In this document: in pieces, positions 38,910 through 52,349 of the stretch
How the letters are laid out: the number at the start of each line of letters is the position of its first letter
How positions within the stretch are numbered: position 1 is the stretch's first letter
Origin: Chamaelirium japonicum
Taxonomy: Eukaryota; Streptophyta; Magnoliopsida; Liliales; Melanthiaceae
NCBI GenBank assembly: GCA_947650365.1
Contig: OX393551.1
Location: 91,486,697-91,550,696, forward strand
Length of the DNA stretch: 64,000 nucleotides
Reading direction: 5' to 3'
The notes under the pieces: generated by a model
Databases searched by the model: none
What the model saw: the letters and a program-made list of their open reading frames with translations, nothing else
What the model was told of the DNA's origin: nothing
Program-made: the position numbers and the translations under genes

Positions 38910-40600
38910 AGGAATTAGAATGGATCGTATGAAGGAATTAGAATGGATAGTACGAATGAATTAGAATGGATACGTTCGTGCAAAGGAATTAGAATGGATA
39001 CCTTCGTGCAAATGAATTAGAATGGATCATACGAATGAGTAAGAATGGATCGTACGAATGAAATAGAATGGATCGTATGAATGAATTAAAATGGATCGTG
39101 CGAATAAATTAGAATGGATAGTACGAATGAATTAATTGGATACCTTCTTGCAAATGAATTAGAATGGATCGTACGAATGAGTAAGAATGTATCGTACGAA
39201 TGAAATAGAATGGATCGTATAAATGAATTAGAATGGATCGTGCGAATGAATTAGAATGGATCGTACGAATGAATTAGAATAGATTATGCGAATGAATTAG
39301 AATGGATTGAATTAGAATGAATTGTACGAATGAATTAGAATGAATCATACCGTACGAATGAATTAGAATAGATCATACGAAGTAATTAGAATGGATCGTA
39401 CGAATGAATTAGAATAGATTGTGCGAATGAATTAGAATGGATCGCACGAATGAAATAGAATGGATCGTACGGATGAATTAGAATGGATCATGCGAATGAA
39501 TTAGAATGGATCGTACGAATGAGTAAGAATGGATCGTACGAATGAATTAGAATGGATTGTACGAATGAATTAGAATGGATCGTACGAATGAATTAGAATG
39601 GATACAGTCGTGCGAATCCATTCTATTTCATTCGTATGATCCATTCTAATTCATTTGTACGATCCATTCTAATTCTAATTCATTCGTATGATCCATTCTA
39701 ATTCATTCGTATTAATGAATTAGAATGGATCGTGCGAATGAATTAGAATGGATCGTACGAATGAGTAAGAATGGATCGTGCGAATGAATTAGAATGGATT
39801 GTACGAATGAATTAGAATGGATCGTACGAATGAATTAGAATGGATACATTCGTGCGAATCCATTCTATTTCATTCGTACGATCCATTCTAATTCATTCGT
39901 ACTATCCATTCTAATTCCTTTGTACGATCCATTCTAATTCCTTCGTACGATCCATTCTAATTCATTCGTACGATCCATTCTAATTCCTTCGTATGATCCA
40001 TTCTAATTCATTCGTACGGTAGGATTCATTCTAATTCATTCGTACGATTCATTCTAATTCAATCCATTCTAATTCATTCGTACGATCCATTCTAATTTCT
40101 TCATATGATCTATTCTAATTCCTTCGTACGATCCATTCTATTTTATTCGTACGATCCATTCTAATTCATTCGTACGATCCATTCTAATTCATTCGTACGA
40201 TTCATTCTAATTCAATCCATTCTAATTCATTCGTACGATCCATTCTTACTCATTCGTACGATCCATTCTAATTCATTCGCACGATCCATTCTAATTCATT
40301 CGTACGATCTAATCTATTTCATTCGTACAATCCATTCTAATTCATTCATACGATCCATTCTAATTCATTCGCACAATCTATTCTAATTCATTCGTACGAT
40401 CCATTCTAATTCATTCGCACGATCTATTCTAATTCATTCGTACGATCCATTCTAATTCATTCGCACGAATGTATCCATTCTAATTCATTCATACAATCTA
40501 TTCTAATTCATTCGTACGATCCATTCAAATTCATTCTTACAATCCATTCTATTTTATTCGTACGATCCATTCTTACTCATTCGTATGATCCATTCTAATG
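38910..40600. repeat. Mosaic with 1.03-kb segment duplicated at 49650-50690
   Basis: Reverse 38910-39616, forward 39618-39713, reverse 39714-39857, forward 39858-40600. From about 39300 to 40320 the order of blocks and variant units matches 49650-50690 in direct orientation. The offset is about 10.34 kb at the CATTCTAATTCTAATTC marker (39666 and 50009). Confidence 0.78.
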
Positions 40601-41170
40601 AATTAGAATGGATACATTCGTGCGAATGAATTAGAATGGATCATACGAATAAATTAGAGTAGTTCGAATTAGAATGGATCGTGCGAATGAATTAGAATAG
40701 ATTGTACGAATGAATTAGAATGGATCGTACGAATGAATTAGAATAGATTGTATGAATGAATTAGAATGGATACATTCGTGCGAATGAATTAGAATGGATC
40801 GTACGAATGAATTAGAATAGATCGTGTGAATGAATTAGAATGGATCGTACGAATGAATTAGAATAGATTGTGCGAATGAATTAGAATGGATCGTATGAAT
40901 GAATTAGATTATGATCCATTTTATTTCATTCGTATGATCCATTCTAATTCCTTCGTACAATCTAATTCATTCATACGATCCATTCTAATTCATTCGCACG
41001 AATGTATCCATTCAAATTCATTCGTACGATCCATTCTAATTCATTCGCACGATCCATTCTAATTCATTCGTATGATCCATTCTAATTTATTTATACGATC
41101 CAATCTAATTCATTCATACAATCCATTCTAATTCATTTGCACGAATTTATCCATTCTAATTCATTCGTAC
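40600..41170. repeat. Direct fragment of the HOR (about 22600-23100 equivalent)
   Basis: The reverse block 40600-40911 has paired GATTGTGCG and GATCGTGTG units and crosses TTAGATTATGATCC (about 40905). It continues through CCTTCGTACAATCTAATTC, a CATTCAAATTC unit, TTTATACGATCCAATC and TTTGCACGAATTTATCC, which is the HOR order at 4660-4920 and 22830-23080. Confidence 0.78.
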
Positions 41171-42884
41171 GATCCATTCTAATTCATTAGCACGATCCAT
41201 TCTAATTCATTCGTACGATCCATTCTAATTCATTTATACGATCCAATCTAATTCATTCATACGATCCATTCTAATTCATTCGCACGAATGTATCCATTCT
41301 AATTCATTCGTACGATCCATTCTAATTCATTCGCACGATCCATTCTAATTCATTCGCACGATCCATTCTAATTCATTCGTACGATCCATTCTATTTCATT
41401 CATATGATCCATTCTAATTCATTCATATGATCTATTCTAATTCTTTCGCACGAATGTATCCATTCTAATTCATTCGTACGATCCATTCTAATTCATTCGC
41501 ACGATCCATTCTAATTCATTCATACAATCCATTCAAATTCTTACGTACGATCCATTAGAATGGATTGTATGGATGAATTAGAATAGATTGTGCGAATGAA
41601 TTAGAATAAATCGTACGAATGAATTAGAATGGATACATTCGTGCGAATGAATTAGAATGGATCGTATGAATGAATTAGAATCGATCGTACAAATGAATTA
41701 GAATGGATCATACGAATGAATTAGAATGGATCGTGCGAATGAATTAGAATGGATTGTGCGAATGAATTAGAATGGATCGTATGAATGAATTAGAATGGAT
41801 CGTGCGAATGAATTAGAATGGATCGTACGAATAAAATAGAATGGTTTGTGTGAATGAATTAGAATGGATCGTGCGAATGAATTAGAATGGATCGTATTAA
41901 TGAATTAGAATGGATCGTGCGAATGAATTAGAATGGATCGTACGAATGAGTAAGAATGGATCGTACGAATGAGTAAGAATGGATTGAATTAGAATGAATC
42001 GTACGAATGAATTAGAATGGATCGTACGAATGAATTCGAATGGATCGTACGAATGAATTAGAATAGATTGTGCGAATGAATTAGAATAGATTGTGCGAAT
42101 GAATTAGAATGGATCGTACGAATGAATTAGAATGGATAAATTCGTACAAATGAATTAGAATGGATTGTATGAATGAATTAGATTGGATCGTATAAATGAA
42201 TTAGAATGGATCGTACGAATGAATTAGAATGGATCGTGCGAATGAATTAGGATGGATCATACGAATGAATTTGAATGGATACATTCGTGCGAATAAATTA
42301 GAATGGATCGTATGAATGAATTAGAATGGATTGTACGAATTTATTAGAATGGATACATTCATGCTAATGAATTAGAATGGATCATACGAATGAATTAGAA
42401 TGGATTCATTCGTGCGAATGAATTAGAATGGATCGTACGAATGAGTAAGATGGATCGTACGAATGAATTAGAATGGATTGAATTAGAATGAATCGTACGA
42501 ATGAATTAGAATAGATCGTACGAAGGAATAAGAATGGATCGTATGAATGAATTAGAATGGATTGTACGAATGAAATAGATTAGATCGTACGAATTAATTA
42601 GAATGGATCGTGCGAATGAATTAGAATGGGTCGTACGAATGAATTAGAATGGATCGTACGAATGAATTAGAGTGGATACATTCGTACAAATGAATTAGAA
42701 TGGATCGTACGAATGAATTAGAATGGATACATTCGTACGAATGAATTGGAATGGATCATATGAATGAATTAAAATGGATCGTTTAAGTGAATAAGAATGG
42801 ATCGTGCGAATGAATTAGAATGGATTGTACGAATGAATTAGAATGTATCGTACGAATGAATTAGAGTGGATACATTCGTGCGAA
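41171..42884. repeat. Forward then reverse block, mosaic domain
   Basis: Forward to about 41554, where CGATCCATTAGAATGG turns it to reverse (41555-42884). The reverse block has GGATTGAATTAG subunits, a GAATTAGGATGG variant and a fragment of inverted module X near 42560-42640 (GAAATAGATTAG, GGGTCGTACG). It ends at the CATTCGTGCGAATCC switch near 42873. Confidence 0.68.
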
Positions 42885-42885
42885 T

Positions 42886-45133
42886 CCATTCTATTTCATT
42901 CGTACGATCCATTCTAATTCATTCGCACGATCCATTCTAATTCATTCATACGATCCATTCTAATACAATCGTACGATCCATTCTAATTCATTCGTACGAT
43001 CCATTCTAATTCATTCGCACAATCCATTCTATTTCATTCGTACGATCCATTCTAATTCATTCGCACGATCCATTCTAATTCATTCATACAATCCATTCTA
43101 TTTCATACGTACGATCCATTCTTACTCATTCGTACGATCCATTCTAATTCATTTGCACGAAGGTATCCATTCTAATTCATTCGTACTATCCATTCTAATT
43201 CCTTCGTACGATCCATTCTAATTCCTTCGTACGATCCATTCTAATTCATTCGTACGATCCATTCAAATTCCTTCGTATGATCCATACTAATTCATTCGTA
43301 TGGTATGATTCATTCTAATTCATTCGTACGATTCATTCTAATTCAATCCATTCTAATTCATTCGTACGATCCATTCTAATTCATTCGTACGATCCATTCT
43401 AATTCATTCGTACGATTCATTCTAATTTAATCCATTCTAATTCATTCGTACGATCCATTCTTACTCATTCGTACGATCCATTCTAATGAATTAGAATGGA
43501 TCGTACGAATGAATTGGAATGGATACATTCGTGCGAATGAATTAGAATGGATCGTATGAATGAATTAGAGTGGATACATTCGTACAAATGAATTAGAATG
43601 GATCGTACGAATGAATTAGAATGGATACATTCGTGCGAATGAATTAGAATGGATCATATGAATGAATTAGAATGGATCGTTTGAGTGAATGCGAATGGAT
43701 CGTGCGAATGAATTAGAATGGATTGTACGAATGAATTAGAATGGATCGTACGAATGAATTAGAATGGATACATTCGTGCGAATCTATTCTATTTCATTCG
43801 TACGATCCATTCTAATTCATTCGCACGATCCATTCTAATTTATTCATACGATCCATTCTAATTCATTTGTACGATCCATTCTAATTCATTCGTACGATCC
43901 ATTCTAATTCATTCGCACAATCTATTCTAATTCATTCGTAAGATCCATTCTAATTCATTCGCACGATCTATTCTATTTCATTCATACGATCCATTCTATT
44001 TCATTCGTACGAATGTATCCATTCTAATTCATTCGTACGATCCATTCTAATTCATTTGTACGAATGTATCCGCTCTAATTCATTCATACGATCCATTCTA
44101 AGTCATTCGCACGAATGTATCCATTCCAATTCATTCGTACGATCCATTCTAATTCATTCGCACAATCTATTCTAATTCATTCGTACGATCAATTCTAATT
44201 TATTTGCACGAATGTATCCATTCTAATTCATTCGTACGATCCATTCTAATTCATTCGTACGATCCATTCTAATTCATTCGTACGATCCATTCTAATTCAT
44301 TCGTACAATCTATTCTAATTCATTCGTATGATCCATTCTAATTCAATCCATTCTAATTCATTCGTATGATCCATTCTAATTCATTCGTACGATCCATTCT
44401 AATTCATTCGTACGATTCATTCTAATTCAATCCATTCTAATTCATTCGTACGATCCATCCTTACTCATTCGTACGATCCATTCTAATTCATTCGCACGAA
44501 TGAATCCATTCTAATTCATTCGTATGATCCATTCTAATTCATTCGCACGAATGTATCCATTTTAATTCATTCGTACGATCCATTCTAATTCATTTGTACG
44601 AATGTATCCACTCTAATTCATTCATACGATCCATTCTAATTCATTCGCACAAATGTATCCATTCCAATTCATTCGTACGATCCATTCTAATTCATTCGCA
44701 CAATCTATTCTAATTCATTCGTACGATCAATTCTAATTCATTCGTACGATCCATTCTAATTCATTCGTACAATCCATTCTAATTCATTCGTACGATCCAT
44801 TCTAATTCATTCGCACGATCCATTCTAATTCATTCATACGATCCAATCTAATTCATTCATACGATCCATTCAAATTCATTCGCACGAATGTATCCATTCT
44901 AATTCATTCGCACGATCCATTCTAATTCATTCATACAATCCATTCTAATTCTTTTGCACGAATGTATCCATTCTAATTCATTTGTACGATCCATTCTAAT
45001 TCATTCGTATGATCTATTCTAATTTATTCGCACGATCCATTCTAATTCATGCATATGATCCAATCTAATTCATTTATACGATCCATTCTAATTCATTCGC
45101 ACGAATGTATCCATTCTAATTCATTCGTACATG
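42886..45133. repeat. Forward-reverse-forward mosaic with module Y
   Basis: Forward 42886-43487, reverse 43490-43783, forward 43784-45133. The reverse block is module Y (GAATTGGAATGG, GAATTAGAGTGG, GTACAAATG, TTTGAGTGAATGCG). It starts at a perfect hairpin (43465-43512) and ends at CATTCGTGCGAATC. The last forward part leads into palindrome P at 45122-45141 with the CATGCATACG/CATATG-type HOR units. Confidence 0.72.
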
Positions 45134-45668
45134 TATGAATGAATTAGAATGGATCGTACGAATGAATTAGAGTTGATACATTCGTGCGAATGAATTAGAA
45201 TGGATCGTACGAATGAATTAGATTGGATCGTATGAATGAATTATAATGGATCATGCGAATGAATTAGAATAGATCATACGAATGAATTAGAATGGATACA
45301 TTCGTGCAAAAGAATTAGAATGGATTGTGCGAATGAATTAGAATGGATCGTACAAATGAGTAAGAATGGATCGTGCGAATGAATTAGAATGGATCGTGCG
45401 AACGAATTAGAATGGATCGTATGAATGAATTAGAATTGATCGTGCGAATGAACTAGAATGGATCGTACGAATGAATTAGAATGGATACATTCGTGCGAAA
45501 GAATTAGAAAAGATCGTATGAATAAATTAGAATGGATCGTATGAATGAAATAGAATGGATCGTACGAATGAATTAGAATGGATCGTGCGAATGAATTAGA
45601 ATGGATCGTACGAAGGAATTAGAATGGATCATACGAATGAATTAGAAAGGATACATTCGAATTCATTC
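45122..45668 (-). repeat. Mosaic of direct P arm and inverted J arm
   Basis: From 45122 to about 45320 this is a direct copy of the right arm of foldback P (GAGTTGATACATTCG, ATTAGATTGG, ATTATAATGG, GTGCAAAAG). From about 45460 to 45668 it is an inverted copy of the right arm of foldback J and ends in inverted junction J, GGATACATTCGAATTCATTC (45649-45668). Equivalent P-to-J' segments occur at 58960-59340 and, without the J' end, at 53525-53760. Confidence 0.78.
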
Positions 45669-47006
45669 GTACGATCCATTCTAATTCCTTCGTACGATCC
45701 ATATTCTAATTCATTCGCACGATCCATTCTAATTCATTACTGCGATCCATTCTAATTCATTCGTAAGATCCATTCTAATTCATTCGCACGATCCATTCTA
45801 ATTCATTCGTACGATCCATTTTATTTCATTTATACGATCCATTCTAATTCATTCATACGATCTATTCTAATTCTTTCGCACGAATGTATCCATTCTAATT
45901 CATTCGTACGATCCATTCTAATTCATTCGCACGATACATTCTAATTCATTCATACAATCCATTCTAATTCTTTTGCACGAATATATCCATTCTAATTCAT
46001 TCGTTCGATCCATTCTAATTCATTCGTACGGTATCGATTCTAATTCATTCCTCTAATCCATTCTAATTCATTCATACAATCCATTCTAATTCTTTTGCAC
46101 GAATGTATCCATTCTAATTCATTCGTTCGATCCATTCTAATTCATTCGTACAATCCATTCTAATTCATTCGCACGATCCATTCTAATTCATTCGCACGAA
46201 TTTATCCATTCTAATTCATTCGTACGATCCATTCTAATTCATTCATACGATCCATTCTAATTCATTCGTACGATCCTTTCTAATTCATTGGTACGATCCA
46301 TTCTAATTCCTTCGTATGATCCATTCTAATTCATTCGTACGGTACGCCCCATTCTAATTCATTCGTACGATCCATTCTAATTCCTTCGTATGATCCATTC
46401 TAATTCATTCGTACGGTATGATTCATTCTAATTCATTCGTACGATGCATTCTAATTCAATCGTACGATCCATTCTAATTCATTCGTACGATTCATTCTAA
46501 TTCAATCCATTCTAATTCATTCGTACGATCCATTCTTACTCATTCGTACGATCCATTCTAATTCATTCGTACGATCCATTCTAATTCATTCGTACGATCT
46601 ATTCTATCTCATTCGTACAATCCATTCTAATTCATTCGTACAATTAGAATGGATCATGCTAATGAATTAGAATTGATCGTACGAATGAATCAGAATAGAT
46701 TGTGCGAATGAATTAGAATGGAACGTACGAATGAATTGGAATGGATACATTCGTGCGAATGAATTAGAATGGATCGTATGAATGAATTAGAGTGGATACA
46801 TTCGTACAAATGAATTAGAATGGATCGTACGAATGAATTAGAATGGATACATTCGTGCGAATGAATTAGAATGGATCGTGCGAATGAATTAGAATGGATC
46901 GTACGAATGAAGTAGAATGGATCGTATGAATGAATTAGAATGGATCGTAGTAATGAATTAGAATGGATCCTACGAATGAATTAGAATAGATTGTGCGAAT
47001 GAATTA
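45669..47006. repeat. Forward then reverse block, mosaic domain
   Basis: Forward to about 46645, with a GATCCATATTC unit near 45707, a second HOR-like CTTTTGCACG/GTTCG run, and GTACGGTA markers near 46340 and 46417. Then reverse 46646-47026, containing module Y (about 46725-46860) after a GTACAATTAG switch. Confidence 0.68.
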
Positions 47007-47320
47007 GAATGGATCTGGATCGTGTATCCATTCTAATTCATTCGTACGACCCATTCTAATTCATTCGCACGATCCATTCTAATTCATTCGTACGATCTAA
47101 TATATTTCATTCGTACAATCCATTCTAATTCATTCATACGATCCAATCTAATTCATTCATACGATCCATTCTAATTCATTCGTACGATCTATTCTATTTC
47201 ATTCATACGATCCATTCTAATTCGTTTGTATGATCCATTCTAATTCCTTCGTACGATCCATTCTATTTCATTCGTATGACCCATTCTAATTCATAAGTAC
47301 GATCCATTCTAATTCATTCA
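47007..47320 (+). repeat. Module X, most complete direct copy
   Basis: Junction GATCTGGATCGTGTATCC at 47007-47029, then GACCC, GCACG, a GATCTAATATATTTC unit, CATACGATCCAATC, GATCTATTCTATTTC, CTAATTCGTTTG, a CCTTCG unit, GTATGACCC and CATAAGTACG. The same order, reverse-complemented, is at 63490-63801, and a direct copy without the junction is at about 50640-50890. Confidence 0.82.
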
Positions 47321-48250
47321 AACGATCCATTCTAATTCATTCGTACGATCCATTCTAATTCATTCGCACGATCCATTCTAATTCATTCATACGATCCAAT
47401 CTAATTCATTCATACGATCCATTCTAATTCATTTGTACAATCTATTCTAATTCATTCGCACGATCCATTCGCATTCACTCAAACGACCCATTCTAATTCA
47501 TAAGTACGATCCATTCTAATTCATTCAATCGATCCATTCTAATTCATTCGCACGATCCATTCTAATTCATTCGCACGATCCATTCTAATTCATTCGTACG
47601 ATCCATTCTAATTCATTCGTACGATCCATTCTAATTCCTTCGTATGATCCATTCTAATTTATTCGTACGGTATGATTCATTCTAATTCATTCGTACGATT
47701 CATTCTAATTCAATCCATTCTAATTCATTCGTACGATCCAATCTAATTCATTCGTACGATCCATTCTAATTCTAATTCATTCGTACAATCCATTCTAATT
47801 CATTTGTACGAATGAAATAGAATGGATCGTACGAATGAGTAAGAATGGATCGTACGAATGAATTAGAATAGATTGTAGGAATGAATTAGAATGGATCATA
47901 CGAATGAATTAGAATAGATTATATGAATGAATTAGAATGGATACATTCATGCGAATGAATTAGAATGGATCGTACGAATGAATTAGAATAGATCGTGCGA
48001 ATGAATTAGAATGGATCGTACGAATGAATTAGAATAGATTGTGCGAATGAATTAGAATGGATCGTATGAATGAATTAGATTATGATCCATTTTATTTCAT
48101 TCGTATGATCCATTCTAATTCCTTTGTACAATCTAATTCATTCATACGATCCATTCTAATTCATTCGCACGAATGTATCCATTCAAATTCATTCGTACGA
48201 TCCATTCTAATTCATTCGCACGATCCATTCTAATTCATTCGTACGATCTA
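47321..48250. repeat. Forward block then direct HOR fragment
   Basis: Forward to about 47805 with a second CATAAGTACG unit and a GTACGGTATGATTC marker. The stretch 47806-48250 then repeats the HOR order of the TTAGATTATGATCC region, including CTTTGTACAATCTAATTC and a CATTCAAATTC unit. Confidence 0.72.
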
Positions 48251-49283
48251 TTCTCATTCCTTCGTACGATCCATTCTAATTCCTTCGTACGATCCATTCT
48301 AATTCCTTCATACGATCCATTCTAATTCCTTCGCATAATCCATTCTAATTCATTCGCACAATCTATTCTAATTCATTCGTACGATCCATTCTAATTCATT
48401 CGCACGATCCATTCTAATTCATTCATACGATCCATTCTATTTCATTCGTACGATCCATTCTTACTCATTCGGACGATCCATTCTAATTCATTTGCACGAA
48501 GGTATCCATTCTAATTCATTCGTACTATCCATTCTAATTCATTAGTATGAATGAATTAGAATGGATCGTGCGAATGAATTAGAATGGATCGTACGAAAGA
48601 ATTAGAATGGATCGTACGAATGAATTAGAATTGATCGTACGAATGAATTAGAATAGATTGTGCGAATGAATTAAAATGATTCGTATAAATGAATTAGAAT
48701 GGATCGTATGAATGAATCAGAATGGATCGTGCGAATGAATTAAAATGGATCGTATGAATGAAATAGAATGGATCGTATGAATTAGAATGGATCGTACGAA
48801 TGAAATAGAATGGATCGTACGAATGAATTAGAATAGATTGTGCGAATGGATTAGATTGGATCATACGATTGGGTAAGAAAGGATTGTACGAATGAAATAG
48901 AATAGATCGTACGAATGAATTAGAATGGATCATATGAATGAATTAGAATGGATCGTTCGAATGAATTAGAATAGATTGTGCGAATGAATTAGAATAGGTC
49001 GTACGAATGAATTAGAATGGATCGTGTGAATAAATTAGAAAGGATCTTAGAATGGATCGTACGAATAAAATAGAATTGATCGTACGAATGAATTAGAATA
49101 GATTGTGCGAATGGATTAGAATGGATCATACGATTGAGTAAGAAAGGATTGTACGAATGAAATAGAATAGATCGTACGAATGAATTAGAATTGATCGTAT
49201 GAATGAATTAGAATGGATCGTTCGAATGAATTAGAATGGATCGTACGAATGAATTAGAATGGGTCGTACGAATGAATTAGAAT
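48251..49283. repeat. Forward block then reverse block with two module M copies
   Basis: Forward to about 48547, then reverse to 49291. A full module M lies at about 48694-48933 (signature 48838-48880). A second, shorter one follows at about 49050-49215 (signature 49099-49142), giving a local tandem pair in reverse orientation. Confidence 0.75.
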
Positions 49284-51185
49284 GGATACACGATCTAGAT
49301 CCATTCTAATTCATTCGCACGATCCATTCTAATTCATTAATACGATCCATTCTAATTCATTCGCACGATCCATTCTAATTCATTCACACTCATACGATCC
49401 ATTCTAATTCATTCGCACGAATGTATCCTTTCTAATTCATTCGTACGATTCATTCTAATTCAATCCATTCTAATTCATTATAATGGATCATATGAATGAA
49501 ATAGAATAGATCGTACGAATGAAATAGAATGGATCATATGAATGAATTAGAATGGATCGTGCGAATGAATTAGAATGGATCGTGCAAATGAATTAGAATG
49601 GATCATACGAATGAATTAGAATAGATTGTGCGAATGATTAATGAATGGATTGAATTAGAATGAATCGTACGAATGAATTAGAATGAATCATACCATACGA
49701 ATGAATTAGAATGGATCATACGAAGGAATTAGAATGGATCGTACGAATGAATTAGAATAGATTGTGCGAATGAATTAGAATGGATCTTACGAATGAAATA
49801 GAATGGATCGTACGGATGAATTAGAATAGATCGTGCGAATGAATTAGAATGGATCGTACGAATGAGTAAGAATGGATCGTACGAATGAATTAGAATGGAT
49901 TGTACGAATGAATTAGAATGGATCGTACGAATGAATTAGAATGGATACATTCGTGCGAATCCATTCTATTTCATTTGTACGATCCATTCTAATTCATTTG
50001 TACGATCCATTCTAATTCTAATTCATTCGTACGATCCATTCTAATTCATTCGTATTAATGAATTAGAATGGATCGTGCGAATGAATTAGAATGGATCGTA
50101 CGAATGAGTAAGAATGGATCGTGCGAATGAATTAGAATGGATTGTACGAATGAATTAGAATGGATCGTACGAATGAATTAGAATGGATACAATCGTGCGA
50201 ATCCATTCTATTTCATTCGTACGATCCATTCTAATTCATTCGTACTATCTATTCTAATTCCTTCGTACGATCCATTCTAATTCCTTCGTACGATCCATTC
50301 TAATTCATTCGTACGATCCATTCTAATTCCTTCGTATCATCCATTCTAATTCATTCGTACGGTATGATTCATTCTAATTCATTCGTACGATTCATTCTAA
50401 TTCAATCCATTCTAATTCATTCGTACGATCTATTCTAATTTCTTCGTATGATCTATTCTAATTCCTTCGTACGATCCATTCTATTTCATTCGTACGATCC
50501 ATTCTAATTCATTCGTATGATCCATTCTAATTCATTCGTACGATCCATTCTAATTCATTCGTACGATTCATTCTAATTCAATCCATTCTAATTCATTCGT
50601 ACGATCCATTCTTACTCATTCGTACGATCCATTCTAATTCATTCGCACGATCCATTCTAATTCATTCGTACGATCTATTCTATTTCATTCGTACAATCCA
50701 TTCTAATTCATTCATACGATCCAATCTAATTCATTAATACGATCCATTCTAATTCATTCGTACGATCTGTTCTATTTCATTCATACGATCCATTCTAATT
50801 CGTTTGTACGATCCTTTCTAATTCCTTCGTACGATCCATTCTATTTCATTCGTATGACCCATTCTAATTCATAAGTACGATCCATTCTAATTCATTCAAA
50901 CGATCCACTCTAATTCATTCATACGATCCATTCTAATTCATTCGCACGAATGTATCCATTCCAATTCATTCATATGATCCATTCTATTTCATTCGTACGA
51001 TCCATTCTAATTCATTCGTACGATTCATTCTAATTCAATCCATTCTAATTCATTCGTACGATCCATTCTAATTCATTCGCACGATCCATTCTAATTCATT
51101 CATACGATTCATTCTAATTCATTCGCACGATCCATTCTAATTCATTCATACGATCCATTCTAATTCATTCATACGATCCATCCTA
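49284..51185. repeat. Inverted X junction and second copy of the 1.03-kb segment
   Basis: The inverted X junction lies at 49284-49306, with one C-to-T change from the copy at 63779. Forward 49300-49481, reverse 49482-49960, forward 49961-50056, reverse 50057-50202, forward 50203-51185. The part 49650-50690 matches 39300-40320, and it runs into the body of module X (50640-50890). Confidence 0.75.
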
Positions 51186-52349
51186 ATGAATTAGAATGGA
51201 TCGTATGAATGAATTAGAATAGATTGTGCGAATGAATTAGAATGGATCATATGAATGAATTAGATTGGAACATATGAATGAATTAGAATGGATCGTACGA
51301 ATGAATTAGAATGGATCGTACGAATGAATTAGAATGGATACATTCGTGCGAATGAATTAGAATGGATCGTATGAATGAATTAGAATCGATCGTACAAATG
51401 AATTAGAATGGATCATGCGAATGAATTAGAATGGATCGTGCGAATGAATTAGAATGGATCGTACGAATGAAATATTATGGATTGTACGAATGAGATAGAA
51501 TGGATCATACGAATGAATTAGAATGGATTCATTCGTGCGAATGAATTAGAATGGATCGTACGAATGAGTAAGAATGGATCGTACGAATGAATTAGAATGG
51601 ATTGAATTAGAATGAATCGTACGAATAAATTAGAATGGATCGTACGAATGAATTAGAATGGATCGTACGAATGAATTAGAGTGGATTGAATTAGAATGAA
51701 TCGCATGAATGAATTAGAATGAATCATACCGTATGAATGAATTATAATAGATCATACGAAGGAATTAGAATGGATCGTACGAATGAATTAGAATGGATTG
51801 TACGAATGAATTAGAATGGATCATACGAAGGAATTAGAATGGATCGTACGAAGGAATTAGAATAGATAGTACGAATGAATTAGAATGGATACCTTCGTGC
51901 AAATGAATTAGAATGGATCGTACGAATGAATTAGAATGGATACATTCGTGCAAAAGAATTAGAATGGATTGTATGAATGAATTAGAATGGATCGTGCGAA
52001 TGAATTAGAATGGATACATTCGTGCAAAAGAATTAGAATGGATTGTATGAATGAATTAGAATGGATCGTGCGAATGAATTAGAATGGATCGTACGAATGA
52101 ATTAGAATGGATACATTCGTGCGAAAGAATTAGAATAGATCGTATGAATGAATTAGAATGGATCGTACGAATGAAATAGAATGGATCGTACGAATGAATT
52201 TGAATGGATCGTGCGAATGAATTAGAATGGATCGTACGAATGAATTAGAATAGATTGTGCGAATGAATTAGAATGGATCGTACGAATGAATTAGAATGGA
52301 TCATACGAATGAATTAGAATGGATCGTATGAATGAATTAGAATGGATCA
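51186..52349 (-). repeat. Reverse block between two hairpin switches
   Basis: It is entered through CCATCCTAATGAATTAGAATGG (51186) and left through a near-perfect hairpin at 52330-52371. Inside are the order of 35160-35400 (GAATCGATCG, GAATGAGATAG), the CATACCGTATG marker (about 51727) and a tandem pair of GTGCAAAAG 28-bp runs (about 51945 and 52019). Confidence 0.72.
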
